From Prevotellaceae bacterium UBA2738 (lineage in GTDB: Bacteria; Bacteroidota; Bacteroidia; Bacteroidales; Bacteroidaceae), in assembly GCA_002353585.1 (NCBI GenBank), contig DEJW01000036.1, forward strand, positions 1 to 64,000: a stretch of 64,000 nt of DNA, read 5' to 3'. Position numbers and translations under genes: made by a program. Positions within the stretch are counted from its first letter, which is position 1; each line of letters starts with the position of its first letter. The notes beneath the pieces are model-generated. The model did no database searches and was not told the origin of the DNA. It worked only from the letters and a program-made list of their open reading frames with translations. Positions 54,145 to 62,773 of the stretch are shown piece by piece.

Positions 54145-54848
54145 GTATTTTGCCAAGTTTTCTCTTCCTTTCCGTTAATAATATTTATTTTTCGTGCCAA
54201 CACAAACAGATAATCACTCAATCTGTTCATGTATTGTTTGAGGTTTGAGGTCCCGTTCTTGCGCTCCAGTTGGTGCTTAGGCGCTTCGCGGAGCCCGTTC
54301 CCGTTATCGTTCCCGTTAACGTTCTCTTCCCCCTTCCCTTCCGGGAGGGGCTGGGGGTAGGCTATCCTTCTCTCCGCCCTACGGCACACCGCCCTGCAAA
54401 CGTGGCATTGCGCTGCCGTCATACTGCCGCCAGGCAGAATGAAAGAGTTTAGCACTGGCAACTGGGCGTTATACTCGTCAGTAAGTTTCTCTAACAGGGG
54501 CGTCTCTGTGCTGCCCAACTGCTCGCTGAATGCCTCCAGACTCTCTATATAAGGCTTCACCCACTCCGCTTTGTTCTGGCTCAGTGCCTCCACATCTGTG
54601 GCAAGTATTGACGATATGCTAAACAGGTTATTCTGTATTCTCTCGAGTGTCTCTATTATCGGCTGGTATTCCTCGCCATGCTCAGCATCCTTACTCAACA
54701 TCGCCACCAGCAGTCCTAAGTGCGACGACAACTCATCCACCGTACCGTATGCCTCTATCCTCGGAGCGTTCTTTGCTATGCGAATGCCCCCCACCAGTGA
54801 TGTCTCTCCCTCATCACCTGTCTTTGTGTATATCTTAGTCAGCTTCAT
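54135..54848 (-). CDS. ATP:cob(I)alamin adenosyltransferase (PduO type) with a repeat insertion
   Basis: A 237-residue enzyme that adds the adenosyl group to cobalamin. Conserved motifs are TKTGDEGETSLVGG, EAYGTVDELSSHLGLL, SFILPGGSMTAAQCHVCRAV, CRRAERR and YMNRLSDYLFVLARKINI. Between the last two, where relatives have a short loop, is an insertion of about 40 residues (YPQPLPEGKGEE, then NVNGNDNGNG and LREAPKHQLERKNG). It is encoded by a REP-like palindrome plus GNNAAC hexamers. The start at 54848 is preferred over a TTG at 54866. The insert is in frame and the catalytic motifs are intact, so the enzyme may still work. Confidence 0.92.
   Translation of the reverse strand: MKLTKIYTKTGDEGETSLVGGIRIAKNAPRIEAYGTVDELSSHLGLLVAMLSKDAEHGEEYQPIIETLERIQNNLFSISSILATDVEALSQNKAEWVKPYIESLEAFSEQLGSTETPLLEKLTDEYNAQLPVLNSFILPGGSMTAAQCHVCRAVCRRAERRIAYPQPLPEGKGEENVNGNDNGNGLREAPKHQLERKNGTSNLKQYMNRLSDYLFVLARKINIINGKEEKTWQNTCK
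54251..54360. repeat. Composite repeat insert in the cobalamin adenosyltransferase gene
   Basis: From the 3' side of the gene: a GCGCTTCGCGGAG-containing module (54251-54306, identical to comM 61600-61655 on the opposite strand), GTTATC/GTTCCC/GTTAAC hexamers, and a CCCTTCCGGGAGGGGCTGGG palindrome to 54360. All are in frame. Confidence 0.9.
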
Positions 54849-54929
54849 TTTGGTTAGCAATTTCAACTCTCAATTATCAATTGTCAACTCTCAATTATCA
54901 ATTGTCAATTATCAATTATCAATTATCAA
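54849..54929. repeat. ATTATCAATTGTCAA tandem repeats
   Basis: The gap consists of ATTATCAATTGTCAACTCTC units and shorter ATTATCAATT copies between the unknown gene and the adenosyltransferase gene. Confidence 0.75.
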
Positions 54930-55358
54930 TTAAACAACGTAGTGCTCAGGATACCTTCCCTCCACAAATCTTACCAGTCCTATGCTGCCCATGTCCCATG
55001 TTATGGCTTGGGCTTCTTGCGCCATCTGCCACAGAGGGGCATTCTCGCCTGTTATGTCGCTCACTATCACCGTCTCTCTGCCGTGCAGGTGTGCCAACTG
55101 TGGTGTAGTGTCTGGCTCATGGTGCAGTGCCAGTCGCGCTGCCGTCTGTTCCTCTGGTGTAAACATGCCCACCATTGTCACCTTGCGCTCCTTGTCGTGG
55201 TTGCACACTCGGTATATCAGCCTCGCCCTCTCGCTCTTTATCTGCTCATAGGCATAATAGGGCAAGGGTTCTTTTATCACATCTTTTAGGTATTCATAGT
55301 CGGAGCGTGACTGTATGCCGAAGCCTTTGCCATGCCACCAACGAGCTATCTGGTTCAT
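54930..55358 (-). CDS. Conserved-looking protein of unknown function
   Basis: A 142-residue protein starting MNQIARWWHGKGFGIQSRSD, which reads like a conserved N-terminus (YEYLKDVIKEPLPYYAYEQI). It has a C-terminal MAQEAQAITWDMGSIGLVRF segment. No family was recognised. The start at 55358 is chosen because a longer reading (to 55424) would translate an AACTTCTCT repeat as SSLTSLTSLTS. It lies between the phosphodiesterase and adenosyltransferase genes. Confidence 0.7.
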   Translation of the reverse strand: MNQIARWWHGKGFGIQSRSDYEYLKDVIKEPLPYYAYEQIKSERARLIYRVCNHDKERKVTMVGMFTPEEQTAARLALHHEPDTTPQLAHLHGRETVIVSDITGENAPLWQMAQEAQAITWDMGSIGLVRFVEGRYPEHYVV

Positions 55359-55518
55359 TATTTTAGAAGTTAGAGAAGTTAGAGAAGTTAAAGAAGATAA
55401 CGTGGCTTGCAACCACTTAGACATTACTGCAAATCATGTAATAGTTGAAGCATTTGTCTTTAACTCCTAAGCGAACTCAGCGAGCGTTAACTCCTTTTAC
55501 TCCTTAACTCCTCAAAAT
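55359..55518. repeat. AGAAGTTAG and TAACTCC repeats between two minus-strand genes
   Basis: AGAAGTTAGAG-type units (55367-55397), a GTGG...CCAC dyad near 55402-55416, and TTTAACTCCTAAGCG...TTAACTCCTTTTACTCCTTA units up to the stop codon of the phosphodiesterase gene. Confidence 0.65.
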
Positions 55519-57579
55519 TTATTTTTTCAACTCAGGATACTGTATTCTCGTATGATACATCGTCTTCAGTCTCTCTATCAGCACGCGCTTGGCGGTAGCT
55601 ATATCCTTGAAGGTGATAGGACAGTCCTGGAAACAGCCGTCTGCCACCTGCGAGTCTATTATCTTGTTCACCAGTGCCGAGATGCTCTCCTCTGTGTATT
55701 CGTTGAGCGAACGTGAGGCTGCCTCCACAGCGTCTGCCATCATCAGTATCGCCTGCTCCTGCGAGAAGGGGTTAGGACCTGGATAGCGGAATGGCTTCTC
55801 GTCCACCTCCTCGTCTGGGTGCGCGTTCCTATATGTATTATAGAAATACTTTGCCAGTCCCTTGCCGTGGTGGGTCTGTATAAACACCCTTATCACATCA
55901 GGTATGTTGTTCTTCTCGGCTATCTTCAGTCCCTCTGTCACGTGACCTATTATTATCCTTGCGCTATCCTGCGGCTGCAGGCGAGTATGGGGGTTCACGC
56001 CCGACTGGTTTTCGGTGAAGAACACTGGGTGCTTCATCTTGCCTATGTCATGATACAGGGCGCCTGTTCTCACCAGCAGACTCTTGGCTCCTACCTCAGT
56101 GGCTATGGCAGCGGCAAGGTTGCCCACCATTATCGAGTGCTGGAAGGTGCCTGGTGCCTCTTCTGACAACTTACGAAGCAGGTCGCGGTTGGTGTCTGAC
56201 AACTCAAAGAGCGTCACAGGCGATACGAAGCCAAACATCTTCTCTACCAGGAACATCAGCGGATAGGTCAGCAGCAGCAGCGTGCCGTTTGCCACAAAGC
56301 ACAGGTAACTCTGTTGCAGTGCGTCAAAGGTTACCTCTCTGTTGTCCATATACTTCAGTATGGTGAAGGTCACTATGTACGACAGGAATATCATTATCGC
56401 CGTAACGAATATCTGCGAACGCTTCGACAGCTCTTTCAATTCGTATATCGCCACCAGTCCCGCCATCGACTGCACCACTATAAACTCAAACTTCTCGCTC
56501 ACCGTGGCAGCACATATCAGCACTATTATCAGGTGGGTCATGCCTGCCGTACGCGAGTCAAGAAACACCCTTATAAACATTGGCGCCAGGCATAGCGGCA
56601 CTATGTATATGCTCTGTGGCGACCACCTCATCACCAGCGAATTCATTATGGGGAATATGGTGATAAGCGTGAATGCCATTGCCAGCGAACGGGGTTTCTC
56701 TAAGTAGTCGTGGCGAAACAGTTTCATGTAGAACATGAACATCGTAAACAGCACCACCACATACAGCATCTGCAGCACATTGGTCATATACAGCTCGTTA
56801 TCACTTCTCGACGACAGGAAGTTGTTATAGCTGTCTATCATCCTCGCCTTCTCTTCTGTCACTATCTCGCCGCGGTTTATTATCTCCTGCCCCTGCTTCA
56901 TCACGCCTGAGTTGGTGGGTATCGTGGCAAGTATGTCCAGCTTGGCTTGCTCGCTCCTCTGCCCGTCATATCTTATGTTGGGGTGGATAAAGAGGTTTAT
57001 GTCCATCTTCATCAGTGCCGACCTCACTCCGTCCAGCCTGCTGTCCGTAAACAGTGTCTCGTAGGCGCTCTTGATCGAATACAAATCTCTCACCATGCAC
57101 CGTCCGCCCTCCTTGTTGGTCACCAGCATTATGGCGGCAAGACTGTCCTGCTCCAGCATCTGCGAGTAGTCCATCTGCGACATCACGCCCGTCTCATATA
57201 TCTTCTGCATCTCCTCTGCCACCACCTGTATCAGGTATGCCGACACCGTATCGGTGCCCTCGCCATACTTCTCTAAGAATGCTTCCACATAGCGCTTGCC
57301 TATGCCTTCGTCAAAGGTGTAATAGGGCACAAACTCGTTTCTCAGTGCCTCCTGCCGCTCCTGCTCCACCTGCTTGGCATCCTTCTGTATCAGTATCTCG
57401 CCAGGCGATATCAGTTGCGAACTCATCCAAGGCTCGTTCACCATGTATGCCAGTCGTGGCTTCTCAGTGTTAGGCATTGCTATCACTATCAGTATTACCG
57501 ACACCACCCACACCAGCATCGTCGTCAGCACTCGCCTCAGCTCCGATGCCGTCGTGATGTTCACATTCTCCATTGCCAT
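55519..57579 (-). CDS. 7TM-HD family phosphohydrolase (PgpH-like c-di-AMP phosphodiesterase)
   Basis: A 686-residue membrane enzyme. It has an N-terminal helix (RVLTTMLVWVVSVILIVIAM), an extracytoplasmic 7TMR-HDED-like domain, about seven membrane helices (residues 260-460) and a C-terminal HD domain. The HD domain contains GTFQHSIMVGNLAAAIATEV, GALYHDIGKMKHPVFFTENQ and QTHHGKGLAKYFYNTY. Relatives hydrolyse c-di-AMP. It faces gltX divergently. Confidence 0.88.
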   Translation of the reverse strand: MAMENVNITTASELRRVLTTMLVWVVSVILIVIAMPNTEKPRLAYMVNEPWMSSQLISPGEILIQKDAKQVEQERQEALRNEFVPYYTFDEGIGKRYVEAFLEKYGEGTDTVSAYLIQVVAEEMQKIYETGVMSQMDYSQMLEQDSLAAIMLVTNKEGGRCMVRDLYSIKSAYETLFTDSRLDGVRSALMKMDINLFIHPNIRYDGQRSEQAKLDILATIPTNSGVMKQGQEIINRGEIVTEEKARMIDSYNNFLSSRSDNELYMTNVLQMLYVVVLFTMFMFYMKLFRHDYLEKPRSLAMAFTLITIFPIMNSLVMRWSPQSIYIVPLCLAPMFIRVFLDSRTAGMTHLIIVLICAATVSEKFEFIVVQSMAGLVAIYELKELSKRSQIFVTAIMIFLSYIVTFTILKYMDNREVTFDALQQSYLCFVANGTLLLLTYPLMFLVEKMFGFVSPVTLFELSDTNRDLLRKLSEEAPGTFQHSIMVGNLAAAIATEVGAKSLLVRTGALYHDIGKMKHPVFFTENQSGVNPHTRLQPQDSARIIIGHVTEGLKIAEKNNIPDVIRVFIQTHHGKGLAKYFYNTYRNAHPDEEVDEKPFRYPGPNPFSQEQAILMMADAVEAASRSLNEYTEESISALVNKIIDSQVADGCFQDCPITFKDIATAKRVLIERLKTMYHTRIQYPELKK

Positions 57580-57621
57580 AGGCTATCCGTCTTTTTTTAG
57601 GTTTATTACTCTATTTGGGTG

Positions 57622-57629
57622 CAAAAATA
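57622..57629 (-). promoter_or_regulatory. Probable -7 box of the phosphodiesterase gene
   Basis: TATTTTTG on the minus strand (57622-57629), 43 bases upstream of the start. No good -33 box is seen. Confidence 0.5.
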
Positions 57630-57672
57630 CAAAAAAGTTTTCGTTTTCGTTTCCATTCTCGTTATTTATTTG

Positions 57673-57680
57673 TAATTTTG
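57673..57680 (+). promoter_or_regulatory. Probable -7 box of gltX
   Basis: TAATTTTG at 57673-57680 on the plus strand; the -33 region is only partly matched (TTTC). The whole leader after it is the tandem repeat listed next. Confidence 0.6.
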
Positions 57681-57689
57681 CACCAATAA

Positions 57690-57746
57690 TTTCAATTCTC
57701 AATTCTCAATTCTCAATTATCAATTGTCAATTATCAATTCTCAATT
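57690..57746 (+). repeat. CAATTCT/CAATTAT tandem repeat forming the gltX 5' leader
   Basis: Consecutive TCAATTCTCAATTCTCAATT and ATCAATTGTCAATTATC units lie between the predicted transcription start and the gltX ATG. Confidence 0.75.
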
Positions 57747-59258
57747 ATGAACAAAGTAAGAGTGCGTTTCGCACCAAGCCCCACAGGGGCACTGCACATC
57801 GGTGGTGTGCGCACAGCACTATACAACTATCTCTTTGCACGTCAGCATGGCGGCAAACTAATCTTCCGCATCGAGGATACCGACTCCACACGTTTCGTGC
57901 CAGGAGCTGAGGAATACATCCTCGAGTCGTTTCGCTGGCTCGGCATCGAGTTCGACGAGGGTGTTTCCTTTGGTGGCGACAAAGGTCCATACCGTCAGAG
58001 CGAGCGTCGCGAGATATATAAGCAGTATGTTGATCAGCTCCTCAACGCTGGCAAGGCTTACATAGCCTTCGACACCCCTCAGGAACTTGAGGCTAAGCGC
58101 GCCGAGGTGCCTAATTTCCAGTATGATGCCCGCTCGCGCATGCAGATGCGCAATTCCCTCACCCTCTCTAAGGACGAGGTGGAGAGCCTCATTGCCGACG
58201 GACAGCAGTATGTGGTGCGATTCAAGATTGAGCCTGGCGAGGAAATTCTCGTCAACGACCTCATTCGTGGCGAGGTGCGCATCAAGAGCGACATCCTCGA
58301 CGATAAGGTGCTCTATAAGAGTGCCGACGAACTGCCCACCTACCACCTCGCCAATATCGTCGACGACCACCTCATGGAGATTACCCACGTCATTCGTGGC
58401 GAGGAATGGCTGCCCTCAGCACCCCTTCATGTGCTCCTCTATCGCGCCTTTGGCTGGGCTGACACCATGCCACAGTTCGCTCACCTGCCACTGCTCCTCA
58501 AACCTGAAGGCAAGGGCAAACTGAGCAAGCGCGATGGCGACCGCCTCGGCTTCCCTGTCTTCCCACTCGAGTGGCACGACCCTAAGACCTCTGAGGTCAG
58601 CTCTGGCTATCGCGAGAGCGGCTACTTCCCTGAGGCTGTGGTCAATTTCCTCGCTCTGCTGGGCTGGAATCCAGGCACCGAACAGGAGATCTTCTCCATG
58701 TCTGAGCTCATCGAGGCATTCGACATCTCTCGCTGCTCTAAGGCTGGCGCTAAGTTCGACTATAAGAAGTGCATCTGGTTCAATCATGAGTACCTCCTCC
58801 GCAAGTCACCTGAAGAGGTGGCTCAACTCTTCGCACCTATCGTCATTGGCAATGGTGCCAGTGCCACTATGCAACAGATTACCGAGGTGGTGCGCATGAT
58901 GAAAGACCGCGTCAACTTCGTCCATGAGCTCTGGAACCTCTGCTCCTTCTTCTTCTTCCCACCTGTAACCTACGATGAGAAGACAGTACAGAAGCGCTGG
59001 AAGCCCGACTCTGCACAGGTCATGACACAGCTTGCCGACCTGCTCGAGACCATCGACGACTTCTCCATCCAGTCTCAGGAACCCATCGTCCTCCAGTGGA
59101 TTGAGAGCCAGGGCTACAAACTCGGCGACGTCATGAACGCCTTCCGCCTCTGCCTCGTCGGCGAGGGCAAGGGACCAGGCATGTTCGACATCTCCGCCTT
59201 CCTCGGCAAAGACGAAACCATCAAGCGCATCCGCCGCGCCATCGAGGTCCTCGGCTAA
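57747..59258 (+). CDS. gltX: Glutamyl-tRNA synthetase
   Basis: A 503-residue class I synthetase that charges tRNA-Glu. It begins [20 protein letters not shown] with the HIGH-like motif, then [26 protein letters not shown] and the KMSKS-like [16 protein letters not shown]. The anticodon-binding region is at the C-terminus. Length fits the family. The ATG directly follows the repeat tract, so the Shine-Dalgarno region is AT-rich repeat sequence. Confidence 0.97.
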   Translation: MNKVRVRFAPSPTGALHIGGVRTALYNYLFARQHGGKLIFRIEDTDSTRFVPGAEEYILESFRWLGIEFDEGVSFGGDKGPYRQSERREIYKQYVDQLLNAGKAYIAFDTPQELEAKRAEVPNFQYDARSRMQMRNSLTLSKDEVESLIADGQQYVVRFKIEPGEEILVNDLIRGEVRIKSDILDDKVLYKSADELPTYHLANIVDDHLMEITHVIRGEEWLPSAPLHVLLYRAFGWADTMPQFAHLPLLLKPEGKGKLSKRDGDRLGFPVFPLEWHDPKTSEVSSGYRESGYFPEAVVNFLALLGWNPGTEQEIFSMSELIEAFDISRCSKAGAKFDYKKCIWFNHEYLLRKSPEEVAQLFAPIVIGNGASATMQQITEVVRMMKDRVNFVHELWNLCSFFFFPPVTYDEKTVQKRWKPDSAQVMTQLADLLETIDDFSIQSQEPIVLQWIESQGYKLGDVMNAFRLCLVGEGKGPGMFDISAFLGKDETIKRIRRAIEVLG

Positions 59259-59304
59259 CCCCCGCCCCCGTGTCGGCAGTCCTTTCTCGGTTGCCGCCCT
59301 TTGG

Positions 59305-59428
59305 TTCCCATTCCCGTTAACGTTCCCGTTATCGTAGCCCGCAGGGCGTATCGTAGGAGCTGAAGGCTCCGTATCGTAGCGAGCTTGCTCGCGTATCGTA
59401 GTCACGAAGTGACATATCGTTCCCGTTA
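59305..59428. repeat. Hairpin array with TACGATA-type linkers and GNNAAC hexamers
   Basis: After GTTCCC/GTTAAC/GTTATC hexamers come four hairpins joined by CGTATCGTA linkers: GCCCgcaGGGC, GGAGCtgaagGCTCC, GCGAGCttGCTCGC and GTCACgaaGTGAC. A closing TTCCCGTTAA ends the array. Read in reverse complement, the order is the same as in comM 61476-61605, except that the comM copy has one more hairpin (GGCGCaaGCGCC). The array ends directly before the waaA start. Confidence 0.9.
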
Positions 59429-59433
59429 AAAAT

Positions 59434-60747
59434 ATGTACAACCTCATCTTCTATATCTTCGAATTCGGTGTCTTCATCGCCAGCTTCTTCAATGACAAAG
59501 TCAGGAAGATGTGGCGAGGCGAGCGCGACGCCTTCCGCTATCTCAAACAACACGTAGAGCCTGGCGCCGACTACGCATGGTTCCATGCCGCCTCACTCGG
59601 CGAGTTTGAGCAGGGCAGACCCATCATCGAAGAATACCGCAAAGTCTATCCCGAGAAGAAGATACTACTCACCTTCTTCTCACCGTCAGGCTATGAAGTG
59701 CGCAAAGACTATGAGCTCGCCGACCTCGTCTGCTATCTCCCCATCGACACACCAACCAACGCACTGCGCTTCCTGCGCACCGTGCGCCCCTCCGTGGCAT
59801 TCTTCATCAAATACGAGTTCTGGTACAACTATATGCACATACTGCGCCATCGTGGCGTGCCAGTATATAGCGTCAGCAGCATCTTCCGTCCCAACCAGGT
59901 CTTCTTCCGCTGGTACGGCAAAACCTACGCCCATGTACTCAAGTGCTTCACCCACTTCTTCGTGCAGAACGAGCAGAGCAAACAGCTCCTCACCACCATC
60001 GGCATCCACAACGTCGATGTCACAGGCGACACCCGCTTCGACCGCGTAGCCACCATAGCCCACCAGAGCAAGGAAATACCCGCCGTCGCCACCTTCGCAG
60101 GTAAGTCCCCCTTTAAGGGAGATTTAAAGGGTCTTCCCGTTAACGTTCCCGTTCCCGTTAACGTTCCCGTTAAAAACTCGTCCCGAGTTTTTATCGCAGG
60201 CTCCTCTTGGCTCCCTGACGAGAAGATTTTCATCCCCTACTTCAACCAGCATCGTGACTGGAAACTCATCCTCGCGCCCCATGTCATTGCCGAGAGCCAT
60301 ATCGAGATGATTATGCAACTGCTGCAAGGCAGACGAGTGTTGCGCTACTCCCAACTCACCGCAGGCGACCAACAGGCACTCGCCGATACCGAGGTACTCA
60401 TCATCGACTGCTTCGGACTGCTCAGCTCCATATATAAATACGGCGATGTCGCCTACGTAGGAGGCGGCTTCGGCGCAGGCATCCATAACCTCCCCGAGGC
60501 AGCAGTGTGGAACCTTCCCGTCATCTTCGGACCAAACAACCACAAATTCCAGGAAGCACAAGAGCTCAAGGCATGCCAGGGAGGCTTCGAGATTACCGAC
60601 TACGACAGCTTCGCAGCCGTCATGGACCGCTTCATCTCCGACCCCGACTACCTCCGCACCGCCTCCGCCGCAGCAGGCAACTACGTCCAGAGCCAGTCAG
60701 GCGCCACAGAAAAACTCCTCCAACTCCTCCGTCAATCCAGAAAATAA
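59434..60747 (+). CDS. waaA: 3-deoxy-D-manno-octulosonic acid (Kdo) transferase with a repeat insertion
   Basis: A 437-residue GT30 enzyme that adds Kdo to lipid A precursor at the inner membrane. It has an N-terminal membrane segment, DYAWFHAASLGEFEQGRPII, LLTFFSPSGYEVRK, VYSVSSIFRPNQVFFRWYGK, VTGDTRFDRV and the C-terminal GGGFGAGIHNLPEAAVWNLP with PVIFGPNNHKFQEA. At about residues 223-250 it reads GKSPFKGDLKGLPVNVPVPV and NVPVKNSSRVF, which relatives lack and which is encoded by a repeat (60101-60192). The insertion lies in the linker between the two Rossmann domains, so function is probably kept. Confidence 0.93.
   Translation: MYNLIFYIFEFGVFIASFFNDKVRKMWRGERDAFRYLKQHVEPGADYAWFHAASLGEFEQGRPIIEEYRKVYPEKKILLTFFSPSGYEVRKDYELADLVCYLPIDTPTNALRFLRTVRPSVAFFIKYEFWYNYMHILRHRGVPVYSVSSIFRPNQVFFRWYGKTYAHVLKCFTHFFVQNEQSKQLLTTIGIHNVDVTGDTRFDRVATIAHQSKEIPAVATFAGKSPFKGDLKGLPVNVPVPVNVPVKNSSRVFIAGSSWLPDEKIFIPYFNQHRDWKLILAPHVIAESHIEMIMQLLQGRRVLRYSQLTAGDQQALADTEVLIIDCFGLLSSIYKYGDVAYVGGGFGAGIHNLPEAAVWNLPVIFGPNNHKFQEAQELKACQGGFEITDYDSFAAVMDRFISDPDYLRTASAAAGNYVQSQSGATEKLLQLLRQSRK
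60101..60192 (+). repeat. Composite repeat insert inside waaA
   Basis: CCCCCTTTAAGGGAGATTTA and AAGGG form a palindrome, followed by GTTCCC/GTTAAC hexamers and a perfect AAAAACTCGtccCGAGTTTTT hairpin (60172-60192). The block is in frame within waaA. Confidence 0.85.
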
Positions 60748-60967
60748 CAACCACCCTTTCCCCCCCGTAATGTCCTCTATCTCCCTCTAACTCCTTTTAA
60801 CTCCCTCTAACTCCCTCTAACTCCTCACCCCTCATTACTTCCTTGGTATTGTCCTCTAACTCCCTCTAACTCCTTTTATCTCCCTCTAACTCCTAAAGGT
60901 AATGTCTTAACTCCTTAACTCCTTAACTCCTTAACTACTGAAATCTCAAAAAACTCCCTCCAACCCT
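60748..60967. repeat. CTCCCTCTAA tandem repeat gap between waaA and comM
   Basis: More than 15 units of TAACTCCCTC, TAACTCCTTT and CTTAACTCC type fill almost the whole 220-base gap. No promoter of the usual kind is seen. Confidence 0.8.
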
Positions 60968-62737
60968 ATGTTAGTCAAAACCTATGCTGCAGCGGTCAAT
61001 GGTCTGCAAGTCAATACTGTCACGGTAGAGACGAGTGTGGAGACGGGGCAGCAGCTTATTCTCACGGGCTTGGGTGATGAAGCGGTGCGTGAGAGCCAGA
61101 GCCGCATCCGTGTAGCCTTGAAATACTGCAACCTCAGATTTCCCTCTCGGTCTATCACTATCAACCTCTCTCCTGCTAATCTGCGCAAGGAGGGGTCAGG
61201 GTTCGATCTGCCTATGGCAATTGCCCTCCTCGCTGGAGACGAGAAACTCCCCCCAGACCACCTGGAAGAATATATGATGATGGGTGAACTGGGACTTGAC
61301 GGCTCCCTAAAACCAATCATCGGCGCCCTCCCCATCGCCATAAAGGCAAGGGAAGAGGGCTTCAAGGGCATCATCCTGCCTAAGGAAAACTCCCACGAAG
61401 CCGCCGTGGTGAATAACCTCGACGTATATGGCATGACATCACTGACTGAAGTCATCCAGTTCCTTTCAGGAAACTGGAACGATACGTCACTCCGTGACTA
61501 CGATACGCGAGCAAGCTCGCTACGATACGGAGCCTCCAGCTCCTACGATACGGCGCAAGCGCCTACGATACGCCCTGCGGGCTACGATAACGGGAACGTT
61601 AACGGGAACGGGCTCCGCGAAGCGCCTAAGCACCAACTGGAGCGCAAGAACGGGAACGGGAACGGGAACGGAAACGGGAAGTTCCGCCCTCTCGTTATTG
61701 ACACTCGCAAGATATTCTATGAACAGCAGTATAATTTTGACTTGGACTTTGCTGATGTGAAGGGTCAGGAGAATGTGAAGCGTGCGCTGGAGGTGGCTGC
61801 TGCTGGCGGTCATAATATGATTATGATTGGTCCTCCTGGCAGTGGCAAGAGTATGATGGCGAAGCGTCTGCCCAGCATTCTGCCCCCTCTCTCCTTGGCT
61901 GAGAGTCTGGAAACAACTAAAATATACTCTGTGGCTGGCAAGATGGCGCCAGGACAGTCGCTGATATCGCAGCGTCCGTTCCGTTCGCCCCACCACACCA
62001 TCACTCAGACTGCCCTGGTGGGTGGTGGCACTAACCCTTCGCCAGGCGAGATTAGTCTGGCTCACAACGGTGTGCTTTTTGCTGACGAGTTGCCTGAATT
62101 TAACAAGCAGACTCTCGAAGTGCTGCGCCAGCCTTTGGAGGACCGCAAGATAACCATAGCGAGGGCTAAATATACTACGGATTACCCCTGCTCCTTTATG
62201 TTTGTAGCCTCAGCGAACCCTTGTCCCTGCGGCTATTATGGTGACCCTACTCACGACTGCATCTGCACTCCTGGACAGCGCGCCCGCTATATGAGCAAGA
62301 TTTCTGGTCCGCTGATGGATCGCATAGACATACAGTGTGAGATAACGCCTGTGCCCTTCAAGGACCTCTCACAGGTGAAGGAGGGCGAGCCATCGTCTGC
62401 CATTAGGGAGAGGGTGATCAGGGCAAGGAAAATACAGGAGGAACGCTACGGGAACGGGAACGATAACGGGAACGGGAATGGGAAGGAGCGGATACACTGC
62501 AATGCGCAGATGACGGAGAAGATGATTCATAAGTATGCGAAGCCTGATGAGGAGGGGATGGAGATGTTGCGTAAGGCGATGGAGCGCTTCTCGTTGTCGG
62601 CTCGTGCGTATAGTCGCATACTGAAGGTGGCGAGAACTATTGCTGATTTGGATGGAAGTGAGCAAGTAAAAAGCCAGCATATAGCCGAGGCAATAGGTTA
62701 TCGCATGCTGGACAGAGGAGACTGGGCAGAGAGGTAA
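60968..62737 (+). CDS. comM: Mg-chelatase-like AAA+ ATPase ComM with two repeat insertions
   Basis: A 589-residue protein (YifB/ComM family; relatives are about 510 residues). The N-terminal Lon-like domain has AAVNGLQVNTVTVETSV and FDLPMAIALLA. The AAA+ part has IGPPGSGKSMMAKRLPSIL (Walker A), FRSPHHTITQTALVGGG, GVLFADELPEF (Walker B) and FVASANPCPCGYYGDP. ComM is a hexameric helicase aiding branch migration in natural transformation. Between the N-domain and AAA+ domain is an in-frame insert (residues about 170-238), and a second (YGNGNDNGNGNGKER) lies near residue 500 in the helical lid region. Both are repeat-derived. Confidence 0.94.
   Translation: MLVKTYAAAVNGLQVNTVTVETSVETGQQLILTGLGDEAVRESQSRIRVALKYCNLRFPSRSITINLSPANLRKEGSGFDLPMAIALLAGDEKLPPDHLEEYMMMGELGLDGSLKPIIGALPIAIKAREEGFKGIILPKENSHEAAVVNNLDVYGMTSLTEVIQFLSGNWNDTSLRDYDTRASSLRYGASSSYDTAQAPTIRPAGYDNGNVNGNGLREAPKHQLERKNGNGNGNGNGKFRPLVIDTRKIFYEQQYNFDLDFADVKGQENVKRALEVAAAGGHNMIMIGPPGSGKSMMAKRLPSILPPLSLAESLETTKIYSVAGKMAPGQSLISQRPFRSPHHTITQTALVGGGTNPSPGEISLAHNGVLFADELPEFNKQTLEVLRQPLEDRKITIARAKYTTDYPCSFMFVASANPCPCGYYGDPTHDCICTPGQRARYMSKISGPLMDRIDIQCEITPVPFKDLSQVKEGEPSSAIRERVIRARKIQEERYGNGNDNGNGNGKERIHCNAQMTEKMIHKYAKPDEEGMEMLRKAMERFSLSARAYSRILKVARTIADLDGSEQVKSQHIAEAIGYRMLDRGDWAER
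61476..61681 (+). repeat. Hairpin array plus hexamer block inside comM
   Basis: Five hairpins (GTCACtccGTGAC, GCGAGCaaGCTCGC, GGAGCctccaGCTCC, GGCGCaaGCGCC, GCCCtgcGGGC) are joined by TACGATAC linkers. They are followed by GATAAC/GGGAAC/GTTAAC hexamers, the module shared with the adenosyltransferase gene, and five further GGGAAC-type hexamers. The whole block of about 206 bases is read in frame. Confidence 0.92.
62450..62484 (+). repeat. Second GNNAAC hexamer tract inside comM
   Basis: GGGAAC, GGGAAC, GATAAC, GGGAAC, GGGAAT, GGGAAG read in frame as GNGNDNGNGNGK. Confidence 0.85.
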
Positions 62738-62773
62738 TGCAGGCTTGCTATTTAACTCATATTAACTACAATA

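Noticed and set aside
55358..55424. Longer start of the 142-aa gene
   Set aside because: The added part would translate an AACTTCTCT repeat as SSLTSLTSLTS, which is typical of intergenic repeat and not protein.
61476..61681. A CRISPR array reading of the TACGATAC-linked units
   Set aside because: The conserved part is only about 8 bases, the variable parts are palindromes and not spacers, and no cas genes are present.
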